From Strongylocentrotus droebachiensis (taxonomy: Eukaryota; Echinodermata; Echinoidea; Camarodonta; Strongylocentrotidae), in contig JAVYIG010004996.1 in the NCBI GenBank assembly GCA_035222895.1, forward strand, positions 1-64,000: 64,000 bases of DNA, written 5' to 3'. Position numbers and translations under genes: made by a program. Position 1 is the stretch's first letter; every line of letters starts with the position of its first letter. Shown one piece after another: positions 55,441 through 64,000 of the stretch. The notes beneath the pieces are model-generated. The model saw only the letters and a program-made list of their open reading frames with translations, was not told the DNA's origin and did no database searches.

Positions 55441-56392
55441 TCCTAAGCCTACGCAACAGTCTATTATATAAGAATATAACTAAGCTGTAAGCATTTTCAG
55501 ATCCAGTGTTGAATTGTCGTCAAGCTGAGGCGTATTGAGCCAAATATATATATATATATATATATTATTATTATTTTTTTTTTTTGGGTGGGGGGGGGGG
55601 AGGTGGTGGGGGCTGCGTAATTATACAAAAACTTGAATGACTAATTAGTAATGATGATGTAGCTACAGTGGTCTAGTTTACTCACTCAATCAAATTGGAT
55701 ATTCTACTCTGAATGACTAATGATAATATAGTAGATCTAGATCTAGATGAATGTAGTTTGATTAGTTTACTCACTCGATCAAATTGGGCAGTGCAGTGCA
55801 CGTACAGCGGGTACGGATGCCGAGTCGGTGAATTCCCCCCCGCCGAACCGGCTGGCGGCTGCGCTGTACACTGAGCTGAGCGATGAGCTGCTGCGCGGTA
55901 GCACTAGCAGTCGTCTGCTAATTTACGGCCAGGACGAAAGAATATGAACAAACATCAGCCATCTCGTCTAAAATGTAGTATATGATTTCTCAATAACGAA
56001 ATTTATACCAGGAATCAAAAATAGACCTTCATACATCATGAAAATGATATTTTTGCAGTGATTTACTGACTAAAACACTGCTCGAATTTCAGTGGTCCGA
56101 GTCGATACAACGCGCATTTAATGTACGTGCGGCAATGCGAAATGCGAGCTGTGAGTAAATTGTCCGAAATGCCATTTTTTTTGTCATTTTACCTGAAGAG
56201 AAGTTATAGATTGTCTTCAATAGTATCATTTAACACAATTCCATTACAGATTGTGGTTGGAAATGGCATTATTAAGTCACAATGAGCACAAACATATACA
56301 CATTGGTATCTCTCGATCGATTAAATTTGTCGGGACATCTCGCCCCAGTCTTTGAGGCTGGGGCGAGATGTCCCGTGGGGCGAGTTAGCCCG

Positions 56393-58687
56393 ACTCCGCT
56401 CGGTGGGAGGTTTGCAATTCATATCTTCTGAACAATACCTTAGATCTAGTAACTTAGGAATATAATCTATGTACATACTGAATAAAAATGGCTTACATGA
56501 GCTCCTCTTTAATGGTGTAATCTACTCGGCAACAGTTAACTCGCACTCTCAGATCTTCAATCATTTACAATTTCGAAAATGACGCCATGCATCTAGACTC
56601 TACAGTCGTTTGTTGACAACTGCAACTACTACGGTACTATTGTGTATACCCACTGCAGTGGTACGGTACCCCTGTACTATACTGCACTACTTTTGGCGAC
56701 CAATAACCGCGAAGTTAGCCAATCAAACAATAGAAATTGCGCTATGGTGTCTTCAAACAGAAATAATAATAAATAATGCCTAACACCCTTGAAGGTGAGA
56801 TCTTACTCTTGTATATCATAATTTGTTTATGTCATATTCTGAAGCAATTTTTCTTGGTCTTACTGTTTCAGATGGAATCTAGAGCTCAAACCGACATATA
56901 GGGCAGGTTTATCCGCACTATAGGCTACAAAGGAAATTTTGACAAAATACGTTTTATAATATTTGAAGGCTTTTAAAACTATCGTATGACATTTTAACTA
57001 CGGCCTTACACCCTATTAAAGGTGAGATACTCTTTATTCCCATTATTATGTCACATGCCAAAGCAATTTATCTGGGTACTGTTTCAAAAGTTTTAAACCA
57101 GCATATACGGGGTTAATCCGCACTATATTAATAATAATAATAATTAGACACAATCCGTTTTATAATGTGAAGGCTTTTAAAACTATCGTATGACGTTTTA
57201 ACTAAAATAGTGCCTACCCTGTAGGCCAATGAAACTCGATTGCGAGTTTCCCATCACATTTTTCCAGCTCATAATGAGGCAACCACGGTTTCCATTGTAT
57301 GTTGCTCCCTCTACTCATATCAGAATATTCAAGGTAAAATTTCTGTGCCAACTCATCAGTCTTTATCATATATCCCTTCTTTCATTCGAATCATTAGCAT
57401 CATCGTCATCATCCGATCTATTCATCATCATCATCATCATCCTCATCTACATTGCCAATATCATCAAAATTTGTATTTTCAAGCACCTATCCGTTTCTGG
57501 TTAATAAATGTATTAATCTATTTGAGTTTTTTTTCTGGGGCTGTCGTATTATCAAGTAATTTGCTTACAATGACAGTCCTTCTTCCGCAAATAATTGTAT
57601 GTTTTATAATGTTTGGGTAAATTTAGTATTTATGACAGATTATCATTTTGTTTTTTTGAAAACGATTTATGTAAAATGTATTTGCTTACTTATGATTCAT
57701 TGCCAGAAAAATACTTATTGTACTTTATCGGAATATTGTATACTTACATGAATGCAGAAGAAAATCAAATCAAATTTAATCAAATTATTCATTACTTGCA
57801 AGATCCTTTATGTTAACATTTTTTTCGAACACTTAATTCACATGTGTTGGTTCAACTGGTGTATTTCCAGTTTATTAACTTAATAAATGCATGTATAAAC
57901 ATCCGATACACATTGTTAGTATACCTTGTTTATTTTCATTAATATACAAACATCAAATATTTTAAAAATAAACCACACATATATGGGCATATCAAAAGAC
58001 GCAAAAAGGTGCGTTTTGTATGTGACATACAGCCAGAATCACGTTTCTGAGAGGTCGATAAACGCAAAGCTGTTTTGAACGTCACATACAAATAGGACCA
58101 CACAGGTGTTGTGTACAAGCATGTGTGTGAATTTGACCTCCGAGAAACTGTCTGCTTCCTGGGTCAAAACAGCTGGGCAGACACAAGGCCTTTATTTTGA
58201 ATCGTGAAGAGTAGATAAACGCGACATCCCGCAAATCACGATCGTATAGTGGGGTATGATAGTGGGGTTCGATAGTGGGGTACGATATGTACATATCTAG
58301 TGGCAAGCCTAGATAAACGCGCTCATTGATATGCGTTATGCTAATAAGTCTTTGTGATTCAAACTATCTACCACGAATATTGGTCACGTGACTAGAGTGA
58401 AGGTATTGTTTATAGATAATTGCATATACACAAATGATAAGAGACAAAGAGAAGAAATTCATTTGTTATTAATCACTGCATTTAAGAGGCGAACTGATGA
58501 TATTATTTATACACATGTATTCGAAAATGCCTGTATGAACAATTACTTATAATCTGTTCTTTTTCTTTATCATGTTTTGTTCATACAGTTTTCACGGAGC
58601 AAGTGTGATGGAATTAGTTGACATAGAATAAATTAGCAAGTCAACCCTACTACGACTTTTCATTGACTGTTTCTTCAGTTTCTTCAG
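56393..58687. other. Intergenic DNA, no gene
   Basis: It contains the 215-bp tandem duplication (56786-57215), a (CATCAT)n run at 57422-57446 that creates His/Ile-rich open frames, and a region with repeated 'gataaacgcNNcat' and 'tacgatagtgggg' motifs at 58010-58320. No exon is supported. Confidence 0.5.
56786..57215. repeat. Tandem duplication, about 215 bp x 2
   Basis: Both copies read, in order, 'acacccttgaaggtgagat', 'gaagcaattt', 'tactgtttca', 'gcatataNggNNggtttaatccgcactata' and 'gaaggcttttaaaactatcg'. The copies are about 80-85% alike by eye. Confidence 0.75.
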
Positions 58688-58735
58688 CTATTTGGATTTA
58701 TAGCATGTCTATAGACATGCTATAAATCCAAATAG
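58688..58735. repeat. Perfect 48-bp palindrome
   Basis: CTATTTGGATTTATAGCATG is followed, after CTAT AGA-type central bases, by its exact reverse complement, without a loop. It sits at the edge of the dispersed repeat copy B. Confidence 0.9.
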
Positions 58736-58744
58736 AACAACTAT

Positions 58745-59180
58745 GCTCTTTCTGCAGCCAACATCAAATTCTGTAGAACTTTGCAGGAATTATGATGGAT
58801 GTCCTATCTGTGAAATTTAAAAGTAAGCAGTGTTCTATTATTTAAATTATGCAAGGAGACCCGTTTACTTTCTATACTTCAGTGTCAGACATGCACTATA
58901 GGGACTTTTAGATTTGCACGACGAGAACGTGTCGGACTGCGACGTGGGCCTTTTAAGGCAACGTGACGTCCCTTATTAAAGGCACTGGCAGGTGACGTGC
59001 ACATTGCCTTAAAAGGATGTCACACGAGCAGTCCACGTTCTTGTCGTGCAAATCTAAAAGTCCCTACTATTGAGTGACTGATTAGACTTCCAGTTTGTTT
59101 TCTTTGGTGATAAAATACATAAAATGAGCTGTAAAGGTACATGTGCATTTGTCTATACATCAATAACCCACTTCTTGTAA
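58745..59180. repeat. Dispersed repeat copy B (carries a MITE)
   Basis: The reverse complement of 8656-8925 with the MITE 58899-59066 inserted. Flanking blocks 'gttggctgcagaaag' and 'acaagaagtgggttattgat' define the limits. Confidence 0.8.
58899..59066. mobile_element. 168-bp MITE with CTA duplication
   Basis: It begins TAGGGACTTTTAGATTTGCA and ends with its mirror; the TIR runs for over 30 bases with one mismatch. An inner pair 'ccttttaaggcaacgtgac' / 'cattgccttaaaaggatg' extends the fold. CTA flanks both sides (58896-58898, 59067-59069). The empty site is preserved at 8760. A 3-bp TSD fits PIF/Harbinger. Confidence 0.9.
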
Positions 59181-59284
59181 AACTGCAAGTGGGATAAAAA
59201 CATTTTTCCACACACACACACACACCAAAAATTGTAAACATGAAATTCCCCCTGGCTATACGTGCCTGCGGTCAGATGAAAATA

Positions 59285-60074
59285 TTTTGATACCTTGTCT
59301 GCCCCCGAAAGCTCAGGGGTTTAAGGCAATAGATTACGGTCAGGTAAGCATTCAGGGGCCCGTCTGAGGGCCCCTGGTGGGGTCGAGGGTGTTGAGCCCC
59401 CGGAAGCTCAGGGGTTTCAGGCATTTGATTACGGTCAGATGAACATATTTTTGTACCTTATTTATGACAGTGGCAGAAAACTGATTGGCGTGAGGTCTTG
59501 CGGGCGGAGGCCCCAGAAGCTCAGGGGTTTTAGGCAATTGATTACGGTCAGACGAACATATTTTTATACCTTATTAATTAAATTTTGGGACACTGCATGG
59601 CAGGACACTGATTGGCTTGAGGTCAAGCGAGCGGACCCCCCAGAAGCTCAAGGGTTTTAGGCACTAAATTACGGCCAGATGAGTATCAAGGGGCCCGCCT
59701 TAGGACCCTTGGTTGGGTATAGGGCCAGAGCCCTCGGAAGCTCAGGGGTTTTAGGCGTTTAATTACAGTTAGATGAGCATTTTTGATACCTTATTATGCT
59801 GTGACACTGGCAGTTAACTATTCTTTCTTACTTGCTCTATTTCTTTCTATTTCTCTTTAATATACTTTTTCAAAAAAAGTGGAGGGGGTGGGGGGGGGGG
59901 GGGAGGAAGCTCGAGGCTCCCGATCTCTTGCCAGGCTGTCCATTTTAGGAATTTGTCAACTTACAACAAACGCATAAAAAAGTATGATTAACTAAAAATC
60001 TCGGAAAATTATGTCACTTCAGCATTATGGGGGATCGAGGCAAGGGCCTATTGCCCCAACTGGATCCGCGCCTG
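59285..60074. mobile_element. Element with GGATCCGCGCCTG end and about 100-bp repeats
   Basis: About five units of 'aagctcaggggttttaggca' + 'attacggtcagatgaacat', the inverted relatives of those at 17545-17860. A poly-G run near 59886-59904 and a terminal TGGATCCGCGCCTG at about 60061-60074 follow. No protein. Confidence 0.65.
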
Positions 60075-60308
60075 TATCTACCTCTATGATCTACTAACGT
60101 AAGACCCTAATAATGGATCTAGAAGACTTGATTGACCTGGTCTGAGTGACTGGTAAACTTTTTTCTCTCAATTACTTGGTCTAACCGTGAAAACCGTCTA
60201 ATTTTACTTTAGATTTTCAAAAAGTAACAGTTATTAGGCCTAAGAGTAAGAGGCTAAGGGCTGTACTCTACATTTTAATAACAAATTAACGTTAACGTTA
60301 GACTTAAC

Positions 60309-60812
60309 TTAAAGGTAATACAAAGTTTTGGTATGGATTTGGTTCAAATGAAAATATTGGAAGCATATGCGTTCCTACAATATTCATTGATCGTTGTCGG
60401 GGTCGAAATCCACTCTAAAGTTATGAAATTGTAAATAATAAACACTTTATGTTGAATAGCTCCCTCTCAAGGTCAAGATATTAATTAAGCTATATAAAAC
60501 AATGTTTATTGACCAAAATCGACCGATTAGCTATTCTCGTTCGGAAATTATATACCACAACTATATACTCTGAGATTTTCATGGTCGCAGCTACCATTGT
60601 ACGGCCGTAGGAGCTATTTGAAATTTATCAAAATTTACCGGGAGCACCGGTAAATCTTTATATTCAATTTTTCTCGAAAGCAGAAGTGTTTTAGGGGCTA
60701 AATTTTTTGGTGATTTTAATACATGCACAGGGGCATCCAAATATATCAAAATTGTTAAGAATCAATATCCACCCATTTTTCAAAATTTCCCAAAACTTTG
60801 TAATACCTTTAA
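60309..60812. mobile_element. 504-bp MITE with TTAA borders, copy 2 of 2
   Basis: The inverted copy of 35151-35657. Both ends carry TTAA followed by AGGTANTACAAAGTTTTGG. The two copies differ by scattered substitutions and a few indels. Confidence 0.85.
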
Positions 60813-61470
60813 ACTGTTGTTTCTCTGTGATACAAGTGGGAAAAGAACTATTTTTTTAAACAAAAAAACAAACCTCTTTCCCCTTTTTTTTCCTTTTTTT
60901 TTTCCTTCTTTTTTTCCTTTTTTTCCCCTTTTTTTTTCCTTCTTTTTTTTCCCTTCTTTTTTTCCTTCTTTTTTTTCCTTCTTTTTGTCCTTCTTTTTCC
61001 CCCTTCCCCTTCCCCCCTTTTTTTTTAACCGGGGGAGGGGGGCGGGCCCCCCTGGATCCGGCCGCCACTGGTTCAGCGTCAAGGAGAACAATTAGCTCCC
61101 CTCAAAAAATCTTGAAGCCCCCCATCTTGATTTTAATGAATTTAAACGAATTTAAGTCATGCACTTGTAGAAAAACTGGGCCCTAGAAAAGGCTCTATAT
61201 TAATAAAACCCGACCTGCATGAGCTAGATGAGTCGAGTGAAAGAGCTACACGAACATGAAATGTTCCTAAAACATTTATCATTGTATCAGTATCAGACTG
61301 TCTGGGAGGTATTGGGTAGATATCGCAGTGAGTGCTACGTGCATTGTTACTTGTCAAATTGTTGTAGATTGAAACTAGCAGGTTAGATTTACACGCTGTA
61401 TGTGGCAAGTGTGTGTGTGAGAAAACATCTCACTCTCAAGCTCCCGACACAAATTTGCAGTGAAACTGAA
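60813..61470. other. Pyrimidine tract and upstream region of the RRP9-like gene
   Basis: A (CCTTTTTTT)n tract at 60880-61025 is followed by a GGATCCGGCCGCCACTG end (about 61054-61070). From there to 61470 there is no recognised repeat, so promoter and 5' UTR of the RRP9-like gene probably lie here. Lys-rich and Phe-rich open frames over the tract are artefacts. Confidence 0.5.
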
Positions 61471-63582
61471 ATGTCTTTCTTTATTCGAGGATCAAGGAAA
61501 AGGGCACCAGCAAGTAAATCCAAAAAGGTACTTATTTTACTGGTATTTAAGAAAATAATTGATAATTCATGTAGTTATGTTTAGAAACGTATAAAGCTCA
61601 AACACGTGTCTCACTCTCATGTCACGGCTTTTTGCATCGGGAAGCCAGTGCGGTACCCAGCCAGCGCGCCCGCGGTGTAGCTTCTGGGAAATGGATGGGG
61701 CTAGGGGATGGGTCCCGGTCGCGCTCGCGTCGCTCCAAATTTATCCGACTTGGTCTCCGACTTAATCCAGCAAATTTAAATGAGAAGTCTCAAATTAAGA
61801 CAAACCATTCATGATCTAGATCTAGACCAAACATTTCTTATCTCTTTGAGTCTTTCATTCGTTGGCCTCTTATTCTTAAAATTTGTAGGCAGGTAGGCAG
61901 GCAGGTAGGTCTAGGCCTGTAAACTCTCTTTTAGTCTAGAGACAGAAGCCGACCATAGGGTCTCCCTTGCAAACGTTGTGGCCATATATGCTCACAAAAA
62001 TTTGCATAAAATAAGCATCCAATATTATATAATAGGCCCGAGTCATGTCGGGATTTTCATAAACCGGGGTCCCGACGGCCTTGCACCGATCGGGACCCGG
62101 TGTCCCGAAATCAGCTTGCAGGATTTGTCACTTGCCTCTATAAAAAGCGCATATCATCAGTATGTCCCTTAAAAGTGACCTTTTTTATCAGTATAAATAA
62201 ATCAACATGCATACCTCGACACAGATTGGTATATTCTTCCATTTGACATTATTTTCATCCATGATTGGCGATGTTTAGTGCCATGGCATTATCGTGCCTC
62301 TCAAAGTAAAAAAACTCGAGCAAAAATATAAAGACAACATTCGAGCCGCCATTTTGATTCATGCAGGTTGAATAAATCGGGTCAAAAAATATGAATGTTA
62401 GAATAATAAAACGGCTTTCTAAAAAATTCTTCTTTACAACATAGGCCTACCGATCAAATAATTTGTTAAAGACAAATAAATATTTATCTCTTAAATTAAA
62501 CATCGCATGCTTTTTTTTTAAAGCTGAAAATTACTTGGTAATCACAAGAAGTTTCGATACGGATAGCTGTTGCAAGGCAAGTTAAGACTAGTCTCGGAAA
62601 AATGCGCAGTGCTCGTCGTTAGCTGTAAGGCGTGTCAGAACGAACCCAAACAAAGACGTGGTCGTAACGAGAAAAAAATCATTAAAAGCTACGAGAGCAC
62701 AATTAGAAAGACAACTACTCACGACGAGGAGCACTGCGCATTTTCCGAGACTAGTCTGAACTTGCCTTGCAACAACTATCCGTATCGAAACTTCTTGTGA
62801 TTACCAAGTAATTTTCAGCTTTTAAAAGAAGCATGCGGTGTTCAAAATCAAAGAAACATATATATTTTGTCTTTTAAAAATTATTTGATCGGTATGTTGT
62901 AAAGAAGCGCTTTTTAGAAAGCCTTTTTATTATTCAAACATTAATGTTTCTTTCAACCTGATTTATTAATCCTGCCGAGAGACCCGGCCAGTACAGTAGC
63001 TGGCTAGTAGCTGGCAAAAACAACCCCATGGGGCGAACTGCTTTGCAATTTATATCAGCAGTTCGAATTGATTCAGGATGAGCTAGAATATGATTGCTAA
63101 CAATTAAATACTTAAGTTTTAAGGTGGATTGATTTTAGTGGTGTGCAAAACTGCACTTTCTTACATATTTCTTTATTTTTTTCGGAGCGTCGGTTTTCAA
63201 AAAACGAAACCGGGACCCGACGGCAACGGTCGGGTCCCGGTGTGATCGACCGTACCGACTCAAGCCTATTATATAAGTATAAAGATTAGTCTTTCCTATT
63301 TGAGAGATGTCTATTGTGACAGACTTCTGCTAATTAATTGAGAGACTGTCTATTGTATGCGACAGACTTCTGGCTGCAAAGGGATTTTGTGTGGCAACTC
63401 CGCAACTGGCGACCCTTTTAAGCTAAAAAATGAAAGGGATATTCACTGGTAGAGATTCTTCACTTGTTTGTCTTTCCTTTTCATTTTAAGGTTTTCTCTA
63501 AGGATAGCAATACACCAACTAAGAAGAAGAAGCTCCAGAAGCTGGATGATGAAGAGATTCTGAGTGATTCTGACATTGATGG
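61471..63582 (+). CDS. RRP9: Probable RRP9 (U3 snoRNP WD40 protein), first two exons
   Basis: RRP9 (U3-55K) is a nucleolar WD40 protein that binds U3 snoRNA for 18S rRNA processing. Exon 1 is 61471-61527 (GTACTT donor) and exon 2 is 63491-63582 (TTTTAAG acceptor, GTAGGT donor). The joined start reads MSFFIRGSRKRAPASKSKK, VFSKDSNTPTKKKK, LQKLDDEEILSDSDID. A short basic nucleolar-type tail followed by an acidic EEI-SDS motif matches the RRP9 N terminus (human NEEISSDSES). The WD40 domain lies beyond the window. Another nucleolar protein with a similar tail is possible, because only 50 residues are visible. Confidence 0.55.
62033..63268. mobile_element. 1236-bp hAT-like MITE with 8-bp TSD in RRP9 intron 1
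   Basis: TIRs TAGGCCCGAGTC / GACTCAAGCCTA are flanked by TTATATAA on both sides (62025-62032, 63269-63276). An 8-bp TSD is the hAT hallmark. Further in, 'cgggattttcataaaccggg' and 'ttttcaaaaaacgaaaccgg' blocks, and a long foldback (62360-62620 with 62715-62975), mirror each other. The loop around 62640-62700 holds no recognised gene. Confidence 0.85.
62360..62975. repeat. Internal foldback of the hAT-like MITE
   Basis: Arms of about 260 bp mirror each other ('gctgaaaattacttggtaat', 'gatagctgttgcaaggcaag', 'aatgcgcagtgctcgtcg'). The arms are strongest close to the loop and decay outwards. Confidence 0.85.
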
Positions 63583-63884
63583 GTAGGTCATCTAAAAAGT
63601 GTTTTTTGGGGTAATATCTGTTTAATTGTACTCTAGACTAGTGATATTCAATAAAATAATGAAATGTATGTACATTAACGTGGTCAATAACACACTTCCA
63701 ATCCTAAGAAACTATAACATGTGACCCAGTAGGCATTTGTAAGTTTTTTAGTGGTAGTGGTAGTTGTATATGACTTAAAATAATACTATTAATTTCAAAG
63801 TCATGAAAAGGCTCTTAATATCAACGAACATGGTCTACAACAACTCCAAATGACAAAATAATCCCAGCTTTGAGTGTTTTTGTC
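63583..63884 (+). other. RRP9-like intron 2, left part
   Basis: It follows the GTAGGT donor. No further exon is recognised before the window ends. Confidence 0.5.
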
Positions 63885-64000
63885 TCGCCTGCGTAGCAAA
63901 AAGCGAGACATAGGCGCCGCTTTTCCGGTGACGGCGGCGGCGACGGCGGCGGCGACGGCGGCGGCGGCGACGGCGACGGCGTCAACATCAAAAACTTAAC
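63885..64000. repeat. GTCTCGC hairpin plus (GGCGAC)n repeat
   Basis: TGTCTCGCCTGCGTAGCAAAAAGCGAGACA forms a short hairpin. It is followed by 'taggcgccgcttttccggtg' and a (GGCGGCGAC)n array. From memory, this block is a very common dispersed repeat in echinoderm genomes. It runs towards the window edge. Confidence 0.7.

Larger units (their letters stand above)
49521..56392. repeat. Giant inverted repeat, arms about 1.85 kb, core 3.1 kb
   Basis: The left arm (about 49521-51350) is the reverse complement of the right arm (about 54466-56392). A 170-base sample (50140-50310 against 55610-55790) shows one mismatch by eye, while the poly-G and minisatellite parts differ in length. The tips read CGGGCTAACTCGCCCCACGG, and each tip holds a small hairpin ('gcgagatgtc' stem). 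The core (51351-54465) holds a duplicated 170-bp block, poly-G runs and the AAGTGCCCC array. No transposase or other gene is seen. It may be a very long-TIR transposon, an inverted duplication or an assembly product. Confidence 0.9.

Noticed and set aside
57229..57620. 91- and 126-aa frames with Ile and His runs
   Set aside because: They derive from a (CATCAT)n run. No splice sites or domain were seen.
60780..61095. Lys-rich and Phe-rich frames on both strands
   Set aside because: They translate a (CCTTTTT)n tract and its complement.

Overview
The window looks like nuclear DNA of a marine invertebrate deuterostome, most probably an echinoderm of sea-urchin type. The grounds are small exons separated by large introns with GT/AG borders, AT-rich intergenic DNA, very dense miniature transposons and foldbacks, LINE relics, and the terminal GTCTCGC...GCGAGAC/GGCGAC repeat. 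No ribosome binding sites, operons, CRISPR arrays or phage genes were seen. The species cannot be fixed from the sequence alone.

Three host genes can be built exon by exon. (1) A four-pass membrane protein of the TMEM272-like family lies on the + strand: 5 coding exons, 23788-29934, 217 aa. (2) LIN37, a subunit of the MuvB core of the DREAM complex, lies on the - strand: 7 coding exons, 47243 down to 38465, about 247 aa against 246 in human. Its last exon carries an apparent one-base frameshift. (3) The first two coding exons of a probable RRP9 (U3 snoRNP WD40 protein) lie on the + strand at 61471-63582 and run off the right edge. The genes are unrelated in function, and no shared regulation is visible.

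The rest is mostly mobile DNA. 0-9 kb: a repeat fragment also found at 18 kb, a nested foldback at 2.8-6.1 kb, and a dispersed repeat at 8.66-8.93 kb. 9.7-16.3 kb: a dead L1/Tx1-type LINE on the - strand, split by at least three later insertions. 17-23 kb: a repeat-bearing element, a second dead LINE on the + strand, a GC-rich foldback, a tRNA-like SINE body and a LINE 3' tail. 24-29 kb: TMEM272-like introns holding a MITE with a zinc-finger fragment and several long palindromes. 30.1-30.9 kb: a minisatellite. 33.8-38.1 kb: foldbacks, a degenerate array and three MITEs. 39-46 kb: LIN37 introns with a 399-bp palindrome and other repeats. 47.3-49.4 kb: a 2-kb element with terminal inverted repeats (TIRs) and a 5-bp target-site duplication (TSD), 91 bp upstream of the LIN37 start codon. 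49.5-56.4 kb: a giant inverted repeat with arms of about 1.85 kb. 56.8-61.1 kb: a tandem duplication, palindromes and MITEs. 62.0-63.3 kb: a hAT-like MITE in RRP9 intron 1.

The strongest observations are structural: the giant inverted repeat, a filled/empty insertion-site pair inside the window, a zinc-finger gene fragment inside a MITE, and the LIN37 frameshift. I did not find evidence for a new multi-gene system. All identities, repeat borders and alignments were read by eye.
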